Shown here: one piece after another, positions 63,695-63,991 of the stretch
Numbering within the stretch: the stretch's first letter is position 1
How the letters are laid out: the number at the start of each line of letters is the position of its first letter
Assembly: GCA_028383925.1 (NCBI GenBank)
Contig: JAOEWO010000012.1
Span: forward strand, 1-63,991
Direction: 5' to 3'
Length of the DNA: 63,991 nt
Source of the DNA: Winogradskyella sp.
GTDB lineage: Bacteria; Bacteroidota; Bacteroidia; Flavobacteriales; Flavobacteriaceae
Translations under genes and position numbers: made by a program
Notes under the pieces: model-generated
What the model was told of the DNA's origin: nothing
Seen by the model: only the letters and a program-made list of their open reading frames with translations
Database searches by the model: none

Positions 63695-63991
63695 ATGAAC
63701 GTACATTTTATAGCTATAGGTGGTGCAGCTATGCACAATTTAGCCTTAGCACTTCACAATAAAGATTACAAAGTTACAGGGAGTGACGATACTATTTTTG
63801 AGCCTTCAAAATCGAGATTAGACGCTAAAGGTTTATTGCCTTTAACATTTGGTTGGTATCCTGAGAAAGTAACTTCAAATTTAGATGCTATCGTTTTAGG
63901 TATGCATGCCAAAGCTGATAATCCGGAATTGCTTAAAGCCCAAGAATTGGGTTTAAAAATCTACAGTTATCCCGAGTTTTTGTACGAGCAA
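63695..63991 (+). CDS. mpl: Mpl-like Mur ligase (peptidoglycan recycling), 3' truncated
   Basis: The first 99 residues of a Mur ligase: MNVHFIAIGGAAMHNLALAL, VTGSDDTIFEPSKSRL and LDAIVLGMHAKADNPEL. This matches the MurC/Mpl N-terminal Rossmann domain, and the wording (GGAAMHNLA) fits the Bacteroidota Mpl-type ligase that joins recycled tripeptide to UDP-MurNAc. The central ATP-binding part lies beyond the window. It complements anmK and murF as a cell-wall gene. Confidence 0.85.
   Translation, partial: MNVHFIAIGGAAMHNLALALHNKDYKVTGSDDTIFEPSKSRLDAKGLLPLTFGWYPEKVTSNLDAIVLGMHAKADNPELLKAQELGLKIYSYPEFLYEQ

Noticed and set aside
1..63991. Phage, integrative element, CRISPR array or toxin-antitoxin system
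   Set aside because: No integrase, transposase, repeat-spacer array or paired small toxin/antitoxin genes were found; gene content and composition are uniform.

Overview
The window is an AT-rich, gene-dense chromosomal segment from a member of the Bacteroidota, almost certainly a marine-type Flavobacteriaceae. Four things support this: gldJ, porU and porV of gliding motility and type IX secretion sit together; many genes are preceded by the Bacteroidota -7 promoter box TAnnTTTG; start sites lack clear Shine-Dalgarno sequences; and there are several family-typical arrangements, such as a hypoxanthine phosphoribosyltransferase fused to adenylate kinase and a PIF1-type helicase carrying HRDC and helix-turn-helix domains. 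I see no phage, insertion sequence, CRISPR array or rRNA. One tRNA-Val gene is present.

Layout. 1-10.6 kb: a 5'-truncated PIF1-like helicase; acyl-CoA dehydrogenase (-); anmK; a Glu/Leu/Phe/Val dehydrogenase; NhaD; an ExbB-ExbD-TonB energy module; folC; tRNA-Val. 10.9-19.4 kb: murF and gldJ (-), divergent from porU and porV (+). 19.5-28.5 kb: cdd; pyruvate dehydrogenase E1 alpha and a double-lipoyl E2; an unrecognised exported protein framed by twin terminators; then a tight run of M28 peptidase, SDR, SprT-like protein, mannose-1-phosphate guanylyltransferase and a DUF389 membrane protein. 28.5-38.2 kb: an MlaF/MlaE lipid ABC pair (-), a PafA-type alkaline phosphatase and an anchored nuclease (+), a glycosyltransferase/methyltransferase/KAS III group (-), and gcvP (-).

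38.3-43.6 kb is the most interesting regulatory region. A minus-strand cluster runs from a GbsR/MarR-type regulator through a membrane protein, a SAM methyltransferase and a TIGR01777 epimerase to an ECF sigma factor with a tiny zinc-binding anti-sigma-like partner. Two palindromes with the same 22-bp frame (ACTTTCA-N8-TGAAAGT) lie just upstream of the first two genes, and one covers the -33 box of the regulator's own promoter. Just upstream is a membrane-anchored peptidase with the metal-ligand pattern of MepA.

43.6-64 kb: an M3 peptidase; purE and purK (-), divergent from hpt-adk; obg; a DUF4136 lipoprotein; a short reading frame that may be a gene remnant; and a 2034-residue alpha-2-macroglobulin-like protein with an intact thioester motif, which carries a SusC-type 'DEVVVVGYG' box where a bait region would be expected. 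Then come a TPR protein and an operon TetR - ABC exporter - HlyD - TolC whose ATPase domain keeps Walker A but has lost nearly every other catalytic motif. Intergenic inverted repeats separate it from the 5' end of an mpl-like Mur ligase at the window edge.

Most genes are housekeeping: cell-wall synthesis and recycling (anmK, murF, mpl), purines, folate, pyruvate and glycine catabolism, and envelope transport. The candidates for something not well described are the alpha-2-macroglobulin with its SusC-like segment, the degenerate ABC exporter, and the GbsR/sigma/anti-sigma cluster with its twin operators.
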